NCBI RefSeq assembly: GCF_021228125.1
Contig: NZ_JAJQQS010000015.1
Location: 183,162-247,161, forward strand
DNA: 64,000 nucleotides
Source of the DNA: Streptomyces albireticuli
Lineage (GTDB): Bacteria > Actinomycetota > Actinomycetes > Streptomycetales > Streptomycetaceae
Direction of reading: 5' to 3'
Below are positions 34,934 to 44,017 of this stretch, in pieces. The notes beneath the pieces were generated by a model. That model was not told where the DNA came from. It searched no databases and saw only the letters and a list, made by a program, of their open reading frames with translations. Position 1 is the stretch's first letter. Every line of letters begins with the position of its first letter. A program made the translations under genes and the position numbers.

Positions 34934-37311
34934 TCACCCATCCGGCCTACGCGGTCGAGCCCTGGTGCCTGCGCGAGACGGCGCTCAACCTCGACGTGCT
35001 GCCGCAGAGCGAGTCCGTCTTCGCGCTCGCCAACGGGCACATCGGCTGGCGCGGCAACCTCGACGAGGGCGAGCCGCACGGCCTGCCCGGCTCGTACCTC
35101 AACGGGGTGTACGAGCTGCGACCGCTGCCGTACGCCGAGGCGGGCTACGGCTATCCGGAGTCGGGCCAGACCCTCATCGACGTCACCAACGGCAAGCTGA
35201 TCCGGCTGCTCGTCGACGACGAGCCCTTCGACCTGCGCTACGGCCGGCTGGTGGCGCACGAGCGCGTGCTGGACTTCCGCTCGGGGCTGCTGACCCGCGA
35301 GGTCGAGTGGACGTCCCCGTCGGGCCGTACGGTACGGGTCCGCTCGACCCGGCTGGTCTCCTTCACCCAGCGGTCCGTCGGGGCCATCGCCTACGAGGTG
35401 GAGGCGGTGGACGCCGAGATGCGGATCGTCCTCCAGTCGGAGCTGGTGGCCAACGAGCAGCTGCCGGCGGCGGGCGGCGACCCCCGGGTGGCCGCGGTGC
35501 TGGAGTCCCCGCTGGTCCCGGAGGAGCACGCGGCCGAGGAGGGCCGGCTCCGGCTGGTGCACCGCACCGAGCGCAGCGGACTGCGGGTGGCGGCCGCCGC
35601 GGAACACCGGGTGGACGGCCCGGACGCGACGAAGACGTACTCCAAGTGCGGCGAGGACCTCAGCCGGTTCACCGTGACCACCGTGCTGCGCCCCGGCGAG
35701 CGGCTGCGGCTGGAGAAGACGGTCGCCTACGGCTGGTCGGGGGTCCGCTCGCTGTCCGCGATGCACGACCAGGTCGACGCGGCGCTGGCGGGCGCCAAGA
35801 GCACCGGCTGGGACGGCCTCTGCGCCGAGCAGCGCCGGTACCTCGACGAGTTCTGGGACCGGGCCGACGTCGAGGTCGACGGCGACGCCGAGATCCAGCA
35901 GGCCGTGCGGTTCGCGCTGTTCCACGTGCTCCAGGCGGGCGCCCGGGCCGAGTGCCGGGCGATCGCCGCCAAGGGGCTGACCGGCCCGGGGTACGACGGG
36001 CACAGCTTCTGGGACAGCGAGACGTTCGTCCTCCAGGTGCTGACGTGCACGGCACCGCTGGCGGCGGCGCAGCCGCTGCGCTGGCGGCACGCGACCCTGC
36101 CCGCCGCGCTCAACCGGGCGCGGCTGCTGGGCCTCCAGGGGGCGGCGTTCCCCTGGCGGACCCTCAACGGCGACGAGTGCTCGGCGTACTGGCCGGCCGG
36201 CACGGCCGCCTTCCACGTCAACGCGGACATCGCGGACGCCGTGGTGCGCTACATGGCCGCCACGGGCGACGAGGTGTTCGAGCGCGAGGTGGGCATGGAG
36301 CTGCTGGTCCAGACCGCCCGGCTGTGGCGCTCGCTGGGCCACCACGACCACCAGGGCGAGTTCCACATCGACGGGGTGACGGGCCCCGACGAGTACAGCG
36401 CGATCGCGGACGACAACGTCTACACCAACCTGATGGCGCAGCAGAACCTGCGGGCGGCGGCGGACGTCGCCGAGCGCCACCCCGACCTGGCCGCCGAGTT
36501 CGGGGTCGACGACGAGGAGACCGCGGCCTGGCGCGACGCGGCCGCCCGGATGGCGCTGCCCTTCGACCCGGTGCTCGGCGTCCACGAGCAGTCCCGCGGC
36601 TTCACCGGGCACCAGCACTGGGACTTCGCCCGCACGGGCGCCGACCAGTACCCGCTGCTGCTGCACTTCCCCTACTTCGACATCTACCGCAAGCAGGTGA
36701 TCAAACAGGCCGACCTGGTGCTGGCCATGGTGCTGCGCGGCGACTCCTTCACCGACGAGCAGAAGGCCCGCAACTTCGCCTACTACGAGCCGCTGACGGT
36801 CCGGGACTCCTCCCTCTCCGCGTGCGTCCAGGCCGTGATGGCCGCCGAGGTGGGCCATCTGCGGCTGGCGTACGACTATCTCGGCGAGGCCGCGATGATG
36901 GACCTCTCCGACCTGGAGAGCAACACCCGCGACGGGGTGCACATCGCCTCGCTGGCGGGCACCTGGATCGCCCTGGTCTCGGGGTTCGGCGGGATGCGGA
37001 ACCGCGACGGCGTCGTCTCCTTCGCCCCCCGGCTCCCCGAGCAGCTGCGCCGCCTCTGCTTCACCGTGCAGGTGCGGCGGCGCAGGCTGCGGGTGGAGAT
37101 CACCGACTCGGTGGCGACGTACACCCTGGTCGAGGGGGAGGAGCTGGAGATCGAGCACTTCTGCGAGCCGCTGACGGTGACGCCGGGGCGGCCGGAGAGC
37201 CGGAAGGTGCCGGGCCTTCAGGAGCGGCCGGAGCCGGCCCAGCCGGCGGGCCGGCGACCGGCCCACCGGGGCTGGGCCGCCACCCGGCCGGAGCCGGAAG
37301 GCCCGGCGTGA
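34930..37311 (+). CDS. GH65 disaccharide phosphorylase (trehalose/maltose/kojibiose type)
   Basis: A 793-residue glycoside hydrolase family 65 protein. An N-terminal beta-sandwich (about 10-280) precedes the (alpha/alpha)6 barrel with YDGHSFWDSETFVLQVL, and the catalytic acid is probably Glu488 in DGVTGPDEYSAIADDN. The phosphate pocket is around HIASLAGTWIALVSGFGG. GH65 enzymes phosphorolyse alpha-glucobioses to beta-glucose-1-phosphate, which the upstream mutase-like HAD would use. The sugar cannot be told from motifs alone. The last 60 residues are a Pro/Arg-rich extension. The GTG start overlaps the HAD stop. Confidence 0.9.
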   Translation: MITHPAYAVEPWCLRETALNLDVLPQSESVFALANGHIGWRGNLDEGEPHGLPGSYLNGVYELRPLPYAEAGYGYPESGQTLIDVTNGKLIRLLVDDEPFDLRYGRLVAHERVLDFRSGLLTREVEWTSPSGRTVRVRSTRLVSFTQRSVGAIAYEVEAVDAEMRIVLQSELVANEQLPAAGGDPRVAAVLESPLVPEEHAAEEGRLRLVHRTERSGLRVAAAAEHRVDGPDATKTYSKCGEDLSRFTVTTVLRPGERLRLEKTVAYGWSGVRSLSAMHDQVDAALAGAKSTGWDGLCAEQRRYLDEFWDRADVEVDGDAEIQQAVRFALFHVLQAGARAECRAIAAKGLTGPGYDGHSFWDSETFVLQVLTCTAPLAAAQPLRWRHATLPAALNRARLLGLQGAAFPWRTLNGDECSAYWPAGTAAFHVNADIADAVVRYMAATGDEVFEREVGMELLVQTARLWRSLGHHDHQGEFHIDGVTGPDEYSAIADDNVYTNLMAQQNLRAAADVAERHPDLAAEFGVDDEETAAWRDAAARMALPFDPVLGVHEQSRGFTGHQHWDFARTGADQYPLLLHFPYFDIYRKQVIKQADLVLAMVLRGDSFTDEQKARNFAYYEPLTVRDSSLSACVQAVMAAEVGHLRLAYDYLGEAAMMDLSDLESNTRDGVHIASLAGTWIALVSGFGGMRNRDGVVSFAPRLPEQLRRLCFTVQVRRRRLRVEITDSVATYTLVEGEELEIEHFCEPLTVTPGRPESRKVPGLQERPEPAQPAGRRPAHRGWAATRPEPEGPA

Positions 37312-37716
37312 TCACCGGCCGGCGTGCAGGACGGGATCGGGGAACAGGGGGTCGGGGAACAGGGGCGGGACGTCCACCGCCAGGCGCGCGTCCGAGGTGT
37401 TGATGTACGTGAGCAGCATGACCAGGGGGTCGTCCCCTTCGTTGCGGCCATCGTGTATGTGGCCGGGCCCGCCGGTGATGAAGCTCGTGCCCGCGGGGTG
37501 CCGGCTGATGTGGCCGTCCGCCCAGTAGTGGGTGAGCGTGCCGCCGGTGACGACACCGACGAGGGTGCCGGGGTGGTAGTGCCATCCGGTCCGCGCGCCG
37601 GGCGGCATCGTGGTCCGGTGGACCACGACGTGCGCGGCGTCGGTCATTCCGGGAGGCAAGGGAAGGACGATCCCGCCTTCGGCCATGGTCTCGCTGACCG
37701 GCTGCTCCCTGAACAC
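37312..37716 (-). CDS. Cupin-domain protein
   Basis: A 134-residue single-domain cupin with metal-binding pattern GWHYHPGTLVGVVTGGTLTH and FITGGPGHIHDGRNEGDDP (His pairs as in RmlC-like cupins). It may be a small dioxygenase, isomerase or sensor. The GTG at 37716 is preferred because GAGAGGGA lies upstream; ATG 37686 is an alternative. Its stop abuts the GH65 stop, and it is divergent from the C-S lyase gene. Confidence 0.78.
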   Translation of the reverse strand: MFREQPVSETMAEGGIVLPLPPGMTDAAHVVVHRTTMPPGARTGWHYHPGTLVGVVTGGTLTHYWADGHISRHPAGTSFITGGPGHIHDGRNEGDDPLVMLLTYINTSDARLAVDVPPLFPDPLFPDPVLHAGR

Positions 37717-37849
37717 GATGCGATTCCCTCTCGTTCCGGTGTGCTGCCCGGGTTCGCCGGGCTCACTCCAGGCTTCTGGGTACGGGACCCACGGAGGATG
37801 CTCCGAGCGGTCCCCTCTGCGGTTGACGCCGGCGAGCACAATGGTTCCT

Positions 37850-39010
37850 ATGCCTGTTGACATGACCGAACCGCTGCGCCGGCTCTCCCTGGACGAGCTG
37901 CGGCTGCGGACGAGCGCGAAGTGGCGCACCCATCCGCCGGACGTGCTGCCGCTGTGGGTTGCCGAGATGGACGCGCCGCTCGCCGAACCGGTGGCGCGCG
38001 CCCTCACGGAGGCGGTCGCGCGGGGCGACACCGGGTATGCCTCCGGGACGGCGTACGCGGAGGCGCTCGACGCGTTCGCCCGGGAGCGGTGGGGCTGGGA
38101 CGGCGTGGTGGCGGCGCATACGGCGATCGTGCCGGACGTGATGCAGGGCGTCGTGGAAGTCCTGCGTCTGATCACCGGTCCGGGGGACACCGTCGTAGTG
38201 AACTCCCCTGTGTATCCACCGTTCTACGGATTCATGGAACATATGGACCGGCGGGTGGTGGAGGCCCCGCTGGGCGACGGGCACCGCATCGACACGGCCG
38301 CGCTGGAGGAGGCGTTCGGGCGGGCCGCAGCCGGCGGGCGGCGGGCCGCGTATCTGCTCTGCAGCCCCCACAACCCGACCGGGACCGTGCACACGGCCCA
38401 GGAGCTCGCCACGGTCGCCGCGTTGGCGGACGCCCACGGTCTGCGGGTCGTGGTGGACGAGATCCACGCGCCGCTGGTGCTGCCGGGCGCACGGTTCGTG
38501 CCGTATCTGTCGTTGCCCGGCACCGGGAGCGCGTTCTCGGTGATGTCGGCCTCCAAGGGGTGGCATCTGGCGGGAGCCAAGGCGGCGTTGGCCCTCGCCG
38601 GCCCGGAGGCCGCCGCGGATCTGGAGCGGATCCCCTATGTGGTGAGCCACGGCCCGAGCCACCTGGGCGTCATCGGACACGTCGCCGCCCTGCGGCACGG
38701 CGGCGACTGGCTGGACGGCGTGCTGCGCGGCCTGGACGAGAACCGCCGGCTCCTCGCCGGCCTTCTGTCGCACCACCTGCCCGGTGTGCGGTACGCGCCG
38801 CCGGAGGCGACGTGCCTGGCCTGGCTGGACTGCCGGGCGCTGGGCCTCGGGGACGACCCGGCCGCCGTGTTCCTGGAGCGGGGCCGGGTCGCGCTGACCG
38901 GTGGCCTGCCCTTCGGCTCGGGCGGGGCGGGGCACGCGCGGCTGAACTTCGGCACGTCACCGGAGATCCTCACCGAGGGGGTGCGCCGGATGGCGAAGGC
39001 ACTCGGTTAG
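37850..39010 (+). CDS. PatB/MalY-type pyridoxal-phosphate C-S lyase
   Basis: A 386-residue fold type I PLP enzyme. The family start is LDELRLRTSAKWRTHPPDVLPLWVAEMD. The PLP lysine is in SASKGWHLAG, and other pocket motifs are CSPHNPTGTVH and VVDEIHAPL. It is a cystathionine beta-lyase/PatB-like enzyme that splits C-S bonds. A TTGACG box at 37823 with a TCCTAT-like -10 at about 37847 would start transcription near 37860, so the real start may be the ATG at 37862 on a leaderless mRNA. ATG 37850 is reported here. A 10-bp hairpin follows at 39039. Confidence 0.85.
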   Translation: MPVDMTEPLRRLSLDELRLRTSAKWRTHPPDVLPLWVAEMDAPLAEPVARALTEAVARGDTGYASGTAYAEALDAFARERWGWDGVVAAHTAIVPDVMQGVVEVLRLITGPGDTVVVNSPVYPPFYGFMEHMDRRVVEAPLGDGHRIDTAALEEAFGRAAAGGRRAAYLLCSPHNPTGTVHTAQELATVAALADAHGLRVVVDEIHAPLVLPGARFVPYLSLPGTGSAFSVMSASKGWHLAGAKAALALAGPEAAADLERIPYVVSHGPSHLGVIGHVAALRHGGDWLDGVLRGLDENRRLLAGLLSHHLPGVRYAPPEATCLAWLDCRALGLGDDPAAVFLERGRVALTGGLPFGSGGAGHARLNFGTSPEILTEGVRRMAKALG

Positions 39011-39038
39011 CCCCCGGACCGCTCCGACTCCCGCCGTT

Positions 39039-39064
39039 CCCGGCGCCCTTGGCGGGGCGCCGGG
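39039..39064. terminator. 10-bp hairpin terminator between convergent genes
   Basis: CCCGGCGCCC (39039-39048) pairs with GGGCGCCGGG (39055-39064) around a 6-base loop. It lies between the C-S lyase gene and the convergent GNAT gene. Confidence 0.6.
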
Positions 39065-39083
39065 CGCGCGCGGCACGGCGCCG

Positions 39084-39605
39084 CTACCGCAGCGGCTTCT
39101 CCAGCCACGCCACGTCCCAGAACCGCCCGAACTTCCGGCCCACTTCCCGGTGCACCCCCGCCGCCGCGAACCCGAACCGGGCGTGCAGCCGCATCGACGC
39201 CTCGTTCGGCTGGGTCACCCCCGCGTAGGCCCGGTGCACGTCCTCGTCCGCGAGGGCCGCGAACAGGGCCTCGTAGAGCAGGCCGCCGACGCCTCGTCCG
39301 GTGTGCTCGGGCGCCAGGTAGACACTGGTCTCCACCGAGGTCTCGTAGGCCCGCTTCGGGCGCAGGGCGCTGCTGGAGGCGTAGCCGAGCACGGTGTCCG
39401 CGGCCGTGTCCTCCGCGACCAGGAGCCGGTGCCTGCCCCGGTCGGGGTGGGCCGCCAGCCAGTCGGCGCGCTCCTCGGCGGAGACGGGCTCGATGTCGAA
39501 CGTGATCGGGGTGTGCGTCACGTAGTGGTTGTAGATCTCGGTGAGCCGGCCGAGATGGCCGGACGTCGCCGGGCGGATCCGTATGCCCGCACCGCTGTCT
39601 CGCAT
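39084..39605 (-). CDS. GNAT acetyltransferase, phosphinothricin N-acetyltransferase-like
   Basis: A 173-residue GNAT of the Pat/Bar group: NHYVTHTPITFDIEPVS near the N-terminus, the acetyl-CoA loop APEHTGRGVGGLLYEAL, and the conserved QPNEASMRLHARFGF. Members acetylate phosphinothricin, methionine sulfone and similar amino acids. It may be an amino-acid detoxifier rather than an antibiotic resistance enzyme. It is divergent from the secreted phosphatase gene across 155 bases. Confidence 0.85.
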   Translation of the reverse strand: MRDSGAGIRIRPATSGHLGRLTEIYNHYVTHTPITFDIEPVSAEERADWLAAHPDRGRHRLLVAEDTAADTVLGYASSSALRPKRAYETSVETSVYLAPEHTGRGVGGLLYEALFAALADEDVHRAYAGVTQPNEASMRLHARFGFAAAGVHREVGRKFGRFWDVAWLEKPLR

Positions 39606-39760
39606 GGTTGTTCCCTCCTGGCGGCGGGACGTTACCCGGCGAGTATTACAAGAACATTTCCCGCTATGTCGTGAAGTTGCGCGCGGGAGACCTGGAAGTC
39701 GTACCAGACCTCATGACGAACACCTGGCACGGCCGAATGTGTGTACCTAGCATCCGGGCC

Positions 39761-40861
39761 ATGAAGACCCTCTTCGCCGCGCGCCGCACCGCGGCCTCCC
39801 TCGTCGTAGCCCTCGCGGCCCTGGGCGCCGGCGCCCCCGGCGCCACGGCCCTGCCGCACACCACCGGCGGCTCCGCCTCGCACCAGACCCGGATCCCCTC
39901 GCGGGACCCGCGGGCCATCCCCTTCACCGAGGCCACGGTGGAGCGGCGGCCGGACGGCGCGTACACCGTCTCCTGGCGCGCGCCCGGCGCCGGCGCCGTG
40001 ACCGTGTACGCGGACGACCGCCCGGTGGCGCACGGCGCCGCCGAGCAGACCGTGACCGTACGGGACCTGCCCGCCGCCGACCGCCAGTGGTTCCGCCTCG
40101 TACCGGACGAGGGCGCCCCGCTCACCCTGGCCGACCGCTCCCTGCACCTCGAAGGCGCCCCCAACTTCCGCGATCTGGGCGGATACCGCACGACCGACGG
40201 CCGCTGGGTACGGATGGGCGTCCTGTACCGCTCGGACGACCTGAGCAGGCTGACCGACGCCGACCGCGCCAAGCTCCGGCGCCTCGGCCTGCGCACCGAC
40301 TACGACCTGCGCAACTCCGAGGAGCGCGGGAAGGCGCCCGACCGCGTGCCCGACGGCGTGCGCTACGCCGTCGCCGATGTCGCGGGCGAAGGGATCCCCA
40401 CGCCCACCAGCCCCGAGGATTCCGTCCGCCTGATGCTGGAGGGCGGCCACGGAATGGTCGCGCTCCCCTCGGCCCGCGCCGCCTACGCCGAGGTCTTCCG
40501 CGCCGCCGCCGACCCCGGGAACCACGGCATGCTCTTCCACTGCTCCGCGGGCAAGGACCGCACCGGCTGGGCGGCCGCCGCCCTGCTCACGGCGCTCGGC
40601 GTCGACCGTGCCACCGTCACCCGTGACTACCTCGCCACCAACACCTACCGCGCCGCCGAGGTCCAGGCGGCCTACGACCGCGCCACCCCCGAGGTGGCCG
40701 CCATCCTCAGGCCCGCCCTCGAAGCGCGCCCCGAGTACCTCGACGCCTCCTTCACCGAAGTCGCCGAACGCTACGGGTCGTTCGACGCCTATCTGCGCAC
40801 CGGCCTGGGCCTGGCCGACGGGACGCCGGACGCGCTGCGTCAGGGCCTCCTCACCGGCTGA
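39761..40861 (+). CDS. Secreted tyrosine/phosphoinositide phosphatase (PtpB-like)
   Basis: A 366-residue exported phosphatase. The signal peptide covers about 1-30 (ending ATA-LP). A small beta domain (about 55-125) precedes the phosphatase domain with NFRDLGGYRTTDG and the P-loop HCSAGKDRTGW, where Cys261 is nucleophile and Arg267 binds phosphate. This matches the Mycobacterium PtpB/DUF family of atypical phosphatases. The ATG at 39761 begins the signal. It ends 11 bases inside the convergent molybdenum hydroxylase gene. Confidence 0.87.
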   Translation: MKTLFAARRTAASLVVALAALGAGAPGATALPHTTGGSASHQTRIPSRDPRAIPFTEATVERRPDGAYTVSWRAPGAGAVTVYADDRPVAHGAAEQTVTVRDLPAADRQWFRLVPDEGAPLTLADRSLHLEGAPNFRDLGGYRTTDGRWVRMGVLYRSDDLSRLTDADRAKLRRLGLRTDYDLRNSEERGKAPDRVPDGVRYAVADVAGEGIPTPTSPEDSVRLMLEGGHGMVALPSARAAYAEVFRAAADPGNHGMLFHCSAGKDRTGWAAAALLTALGVDRATVTRDYLATNTYRAAEVQAAYDRATPEVAAILRPALEARPEYLDASFTEVAERYGSFDAYLRTGLGLADGTPDALRQGLLTG

Positions 40862-43004
40862 GCCCGCCCGCCGCGCCGAGCAGCTTGTCCGGGGTGATCG
40901 GCAGGTCGCGGACGCGGACGCCCGTCGCGTGGTGCACCGCGTTGGCGATCGCCGCCGCCGTCCCGACGATGCCGATCTCCCCGATGCCCTTGCCGCCCAC
41001 CGGGTTCAGGTGCGGATCATCCTCCGCGATCCAGTGCGCCTCGACGTCCCGGACGTCCGCGCAGGCCGGCACGTGGTACGAGGCGAGGTCGCGCTCGGCG
41101 AAGTCGCCGAACCGGGGGTCCATGGTGCTGCCCTCCAGGAGCGCCATCCCCAGGCCCATCACCATCCCGCCGACGAACTGGCTCCGCGCGGTACGGGCGT
41201 TGAGGATCCGGCCCGCCGCGTAGACGCCCAGCAGCCGGCGGACCCTGGTCTCCCCGGTGTCGGCGTCGACCTCGGCCTCCGCGAAGTGCGCGCCGAACGC
41301 CGCCTTCGCGTGGCGCGGCTCGGCCGGTACGTCGTCCGCGGTGTCCGCCGTGGTGGCGAGACCCTCCGGCGGCACCGTGCCGCCGTGCTCGGCGAGCAGC
41401 CCGCCCAGCGCGCGGCACGCCTTGTGCACGGCCCAGCCCCACGAGGCGGTGCCGGAGGAGCCCCCGGCGAGCGACGCGGCCGGCAGGTCGGTGCTGCCGA
41501 TCTCGATGCCCACCCGCTCCAGGGGCACCCCGAGCGCCTCCGCCGCGATCTGCGCCAGGACGGTACGGGCGCCCGTACCGATGTCCGTCGCGTCGGTCCC
41601 CACCAGGAAGCGGACCCCGTCCGCCGTCCGCTCCGCCCGCGCCCGCGCCCGAGAGGGCGCGAGGTAGACGGGATAATAGGCGGCGGCCACGCCGGTGCCG
41701 AGGAGCAGCCGGCCCTCGGCCCGCGACCGGGGGCGCGGGTCCCGGCCCGCCCAGCCGAAGCGCCGCGCGCCCTCGCGCAGGCACTCCACGAGATGGCGGC
41801 TGCTGTACGGCTTCCCGCTGTCCGGCTCGGTCGCGGTGTCGTTGCGGATCCGCAGCTCGACGGGGTCCAGCCCGGCGGCGCAGGCCAGTTCGTCCATCGC
41901 GCACTCCAGCGCGTACATCCCCGACGCCTCGCCGGGCGCCCGCATCCACGACGGGCCGGGCACGTCGAGGGCGACGGCCCGGTGGACGGTGCGGCTGTGC
42001 GGCGAGGTGTACATGGCGCGCGAGGGGACGGCGGCCTGCTCCACGAACTCCCGGACGGCCGACGACCGGGTGACGACCTCGTGCGCGAGCGCCCGGATCA
42101 CCCCGTCCTCGCCCGCGCCCAGCCGGACCCGCTGGAACACCGGCGGCCGGTGACCGACGACGGCCGCGAGCTGCGCGCGGGGGAGCGCGAGCTTGACGGG
42201 CAGCCCGGTGTGCCGGGCGGCCATCGCCGCCAGGACCACCTGCGGGCGAGGGGTGCCCTTCGAGCCGAAGCCGCCGCCCACGTGCTCGGAGACGACCGTG
42301 ATCAGCCGCTTGTCCACGCCGAACAGCCCGGCCAGTGTCTCCCGGACGGTCGTGGCGCCCTGGCTGGAGTCGTGGACGAACAGCCGCCCGTCCTCCCAGC
42401 GGGCGGTCGAGGCGTGCGGCTCCATGGGGTGGTTGTGCAGGGCGGTCTGGGTGTACGTGGCGTCCACGCGCACGGGCGCGGCGGCGTACGCCGCGTCGAA
42501 GTCACCGCGCTCACGGCTGCCGGGGAAGCCGCCGTTGACGACGTCGGGCACGTACAGGCCGGGGTGGTCCGGGGTCAGGACGGCGTCGTGGGGCTCGGGC
42601 TCGTAGGAGACCACCACCGCGTCGGCCATCGCCCGGGCGGCCTCCGGGGTGCGGGCCACGGCGAGGGCGACGTACCAGCCGCGGTGGGGCACCCGGTCGT
42701 CCTGGAGGACGAGGAGGGTGGCGTCGTCCGTCTCCTTCAGACGCGGCGCGTTCTCATGGGTGAGCACGGCGAGGGCCCCGGGCTCCGCCATCGCCCGGCC
42801 GTCGTCGACCGCGACGACCCGGCCACGGGCGACACGGGCCGGGACGGGCCAGGCGTAGGCGGTGCCGGGCGGGGTGTGCTCGGCGGCGTAGCGGGCGGCG
42901 CCGGTTACCTTCAGCAGGCCCTCCAGGCGCACGGGGGCGCCGTCGGCGGGGTGCCCGGCAGGGGTGGCGGGGCCGGTGGGGCCGTCGCGGTCGGCGGGGC
43001 TCAT
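40851..43004 (-). CDS. Molybdenum hydroxylase, large Mo-cofactor subunit (PaoC/YagR-like)
   Basis: A 717-residue molybdopterin-binding subunit of the xanthine dehydrogenase family. The N-terminal a/b hammerhead domain (about 30-140) is followed by the Mo-binding domain with HVGGGFGSKGTPRPQV, MRAPGEASGMYALE and the catalytic Glu in NPVGGKGIGEIG. It oxidises aldehydes or N-heterocycles. It is last gene of a three-gene operon in the order Fe-S, FAD, Mo, as in E. coli paoABC. Its start overlaps the FAD subunit stop, and its stop overlaps the end of the convergent phosphatase gene. Confidence 0.9.
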   Translation of the reverse strand: MSPADRDGPTGPATPAGHPADGAPVRLEGLLKVTGAARYAAEHTPPGTAYAWPVPARVARGRVVAVDDGRAMAEPGALAVLTHENAPRLKETDDATLLVLQDDRVPHRGWYVALAVARTPEAARAMADAVVVSYEPEPHDAVLTPDHPGLYVPDVVNGGFPGSRERGDFDAAYAAAPVRVDATYTQTALHNHPMEPHASTARWEDGRLFVHDSSQGATTVRETLAGLFGVDKRLITVVSEHVGGGFGSKGTPRPQVVLAAMAARHTGLPVKLALPRAQLAAVVGHRPPVFQRVRLGAGEDGVIRALAHEVVTRSSAVREFVEQAAVPSRAMYTSPHSRTVHRAVALDVPGPSWMRAPGEASGMYALECAMDELACAAGLDPVELRIRNDTATEPDSGKPYSSRHLVECLREGARRFGWAGRDPRPRSRAEGRLLLGTGVAAAYYPVYLAPSRARARAERTADGVRFLVGTDATDIGTGARTVLAQIAAEALGVPLERVGIEIGSTDLPAASLAGGSSGTASWGWAVHKACRALGGLLAEHGGTVPPEGLATTADTADDVPAEPRHAKAAFGAHFAEAEVDADTGETRVRRLLGVYAAGRILNARTARSQFVGGMVMGLGMALLEGSTMDPRFGDFAERDLASYHVPACADVRDVEAHWIAEDDPHLNPVGGKGIGEIGIVGTAAAIANAVHHATGVRVRDLPITPDKLLGAAGGLSR

Positions 43005-44017
43005 CGGGCGGTCCGTTCCGTCGTCGGGTCGTGGCCCGGGAGGCCGGCGAGCCCGGCGAGGACGCGTACGGCCAGGGCGCGGGCGAGCGGCACCTTGAAG
43101 GCGTTGTCGCGCAGCGGTTCCGCCGCGGCCAGTTCGGCGTCGACGGCCCGCGCGAAGGACTCCTCGCCGACGGGGGCGCCGCGCAGCGCGTCCTCCGCCG
43201 CGCGGGCCCGCCACGGCTTGTGCGCCAGACCGCCGAAGGCCAGGCGCGCCTCGCGGACCACGCCCTCCCGCACCTCCAGGGCGGCGGCGACGGAGGCGAG
43301 CGCGAAGGCGTACGAGGCGCGGTCGCGGGCCTTGCGGTAGGCGGACGGGCCGGCCGGCGGGGGCGGCAGCCCGACGGCGGTGACGAGCTCGGCCGGGCCG
43401 ATGACGGTGTCGCGGTGGGGTTCCTCGCCGGGCAGCCGGTGGAACGCGGTGAGCGGCACCGTCCGTTCGCCGTCCGGGCCGCGCAGATGGACGACCGCGT
43501 CCAGGGCGGCGAGGGCGACGGCCATGTCGGAGGGGTGGGTCGCCACGCAGTGCGGGGAGTGCCCGAGCACGGCCAGGTCGCGGTGCACGCCGTCCCGGGC
43601 GGGGCAGCCGCTGCCCGGGAGGCGCTTGTTGCACGGCTTGCCCACGTCCTGGAAGTAGAGGCAGCGGGTGCGCTGGAGGAGGTTCCCGCCGGTGGTGGCG
43701 GCGTTGCGGATCTGCCCGGAAGCGCCCGCCAGCAGGGCCTGCGACAGGGCGGGATAGCGGCTCCGTACGGCCGGGTGGGCGGCCAGGTCGCTGTTGCGCA
43801 CGTTCGCGCCGATCGTCAGGCCGCCGCCGGGCCGCTCCTCGACCTCGGTGAGGGGCAGCCGGCTGATGTCGACCAGCAGGGCCGGTGCCGTGACGCCCAG
43901 TTTCATCAGGTCGACGAGATTGGTGCCGCCGCCGAGGAACGCGCCGTCCGGGCGGGCCGACAGGGCGGCGATCGCCGCGTCGACGTCGGCGGGGCGGGTG
44001 TAGGCGAACTCCTTCAC
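43001..44017 (-). CDS. FAD-binding subunit with extra 4Fe-4S cluster (PaoB/YagS-like)
   Basis: A 338-residue FAD subunit of the CODH/XDH medium-chain family: FLGGGTNLVDLMKLG and IGANVRNSDLAAHP are FAD contacts. It also carries CLYFQDVGKPCNKR, GSGCPARDG and SPHCVATHPSDMA, four Cys that match the additional [4Fe-4S] site of PaoB and 4-hydroxybenzoyl-CoA reductase beta. That points to the PaoABC-type aldehyde oxidoreductase rather than plain xanthine dehydrogenase. The GTG start at 44017 overlaps the Fe-S subunit stop. Confidence 0.88.
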   Translation of the reverse strand: MKEFAYTRPADVDAAIAALSARPDGAFLGGGTNLVDLMKLGVTAPALLVDISRLPLTEVEERPGGGLTIGANVRNSDLAAHPAVRSRYPALSQALLAGASGQIRNAATTGGNLLQRTRCLYFQDVGKPCNKRLPGSGCPARDGVHRDLAVLGHSPHCVATHPSDMAVALAALDAVVHLRGPDGERTVPLTAFHRLPGEEPHRDTVIGPAELVTAVGLPPPPAGPSAYRKARDRASYAFALASVAAALEVREGVVREARLAFGGLAHKPWRARAAEDALRGAPVGEESFARAVDAELAAAEPLRDNAFKVPLARALAVRVLAGLAGLPGHDPTTERTAR

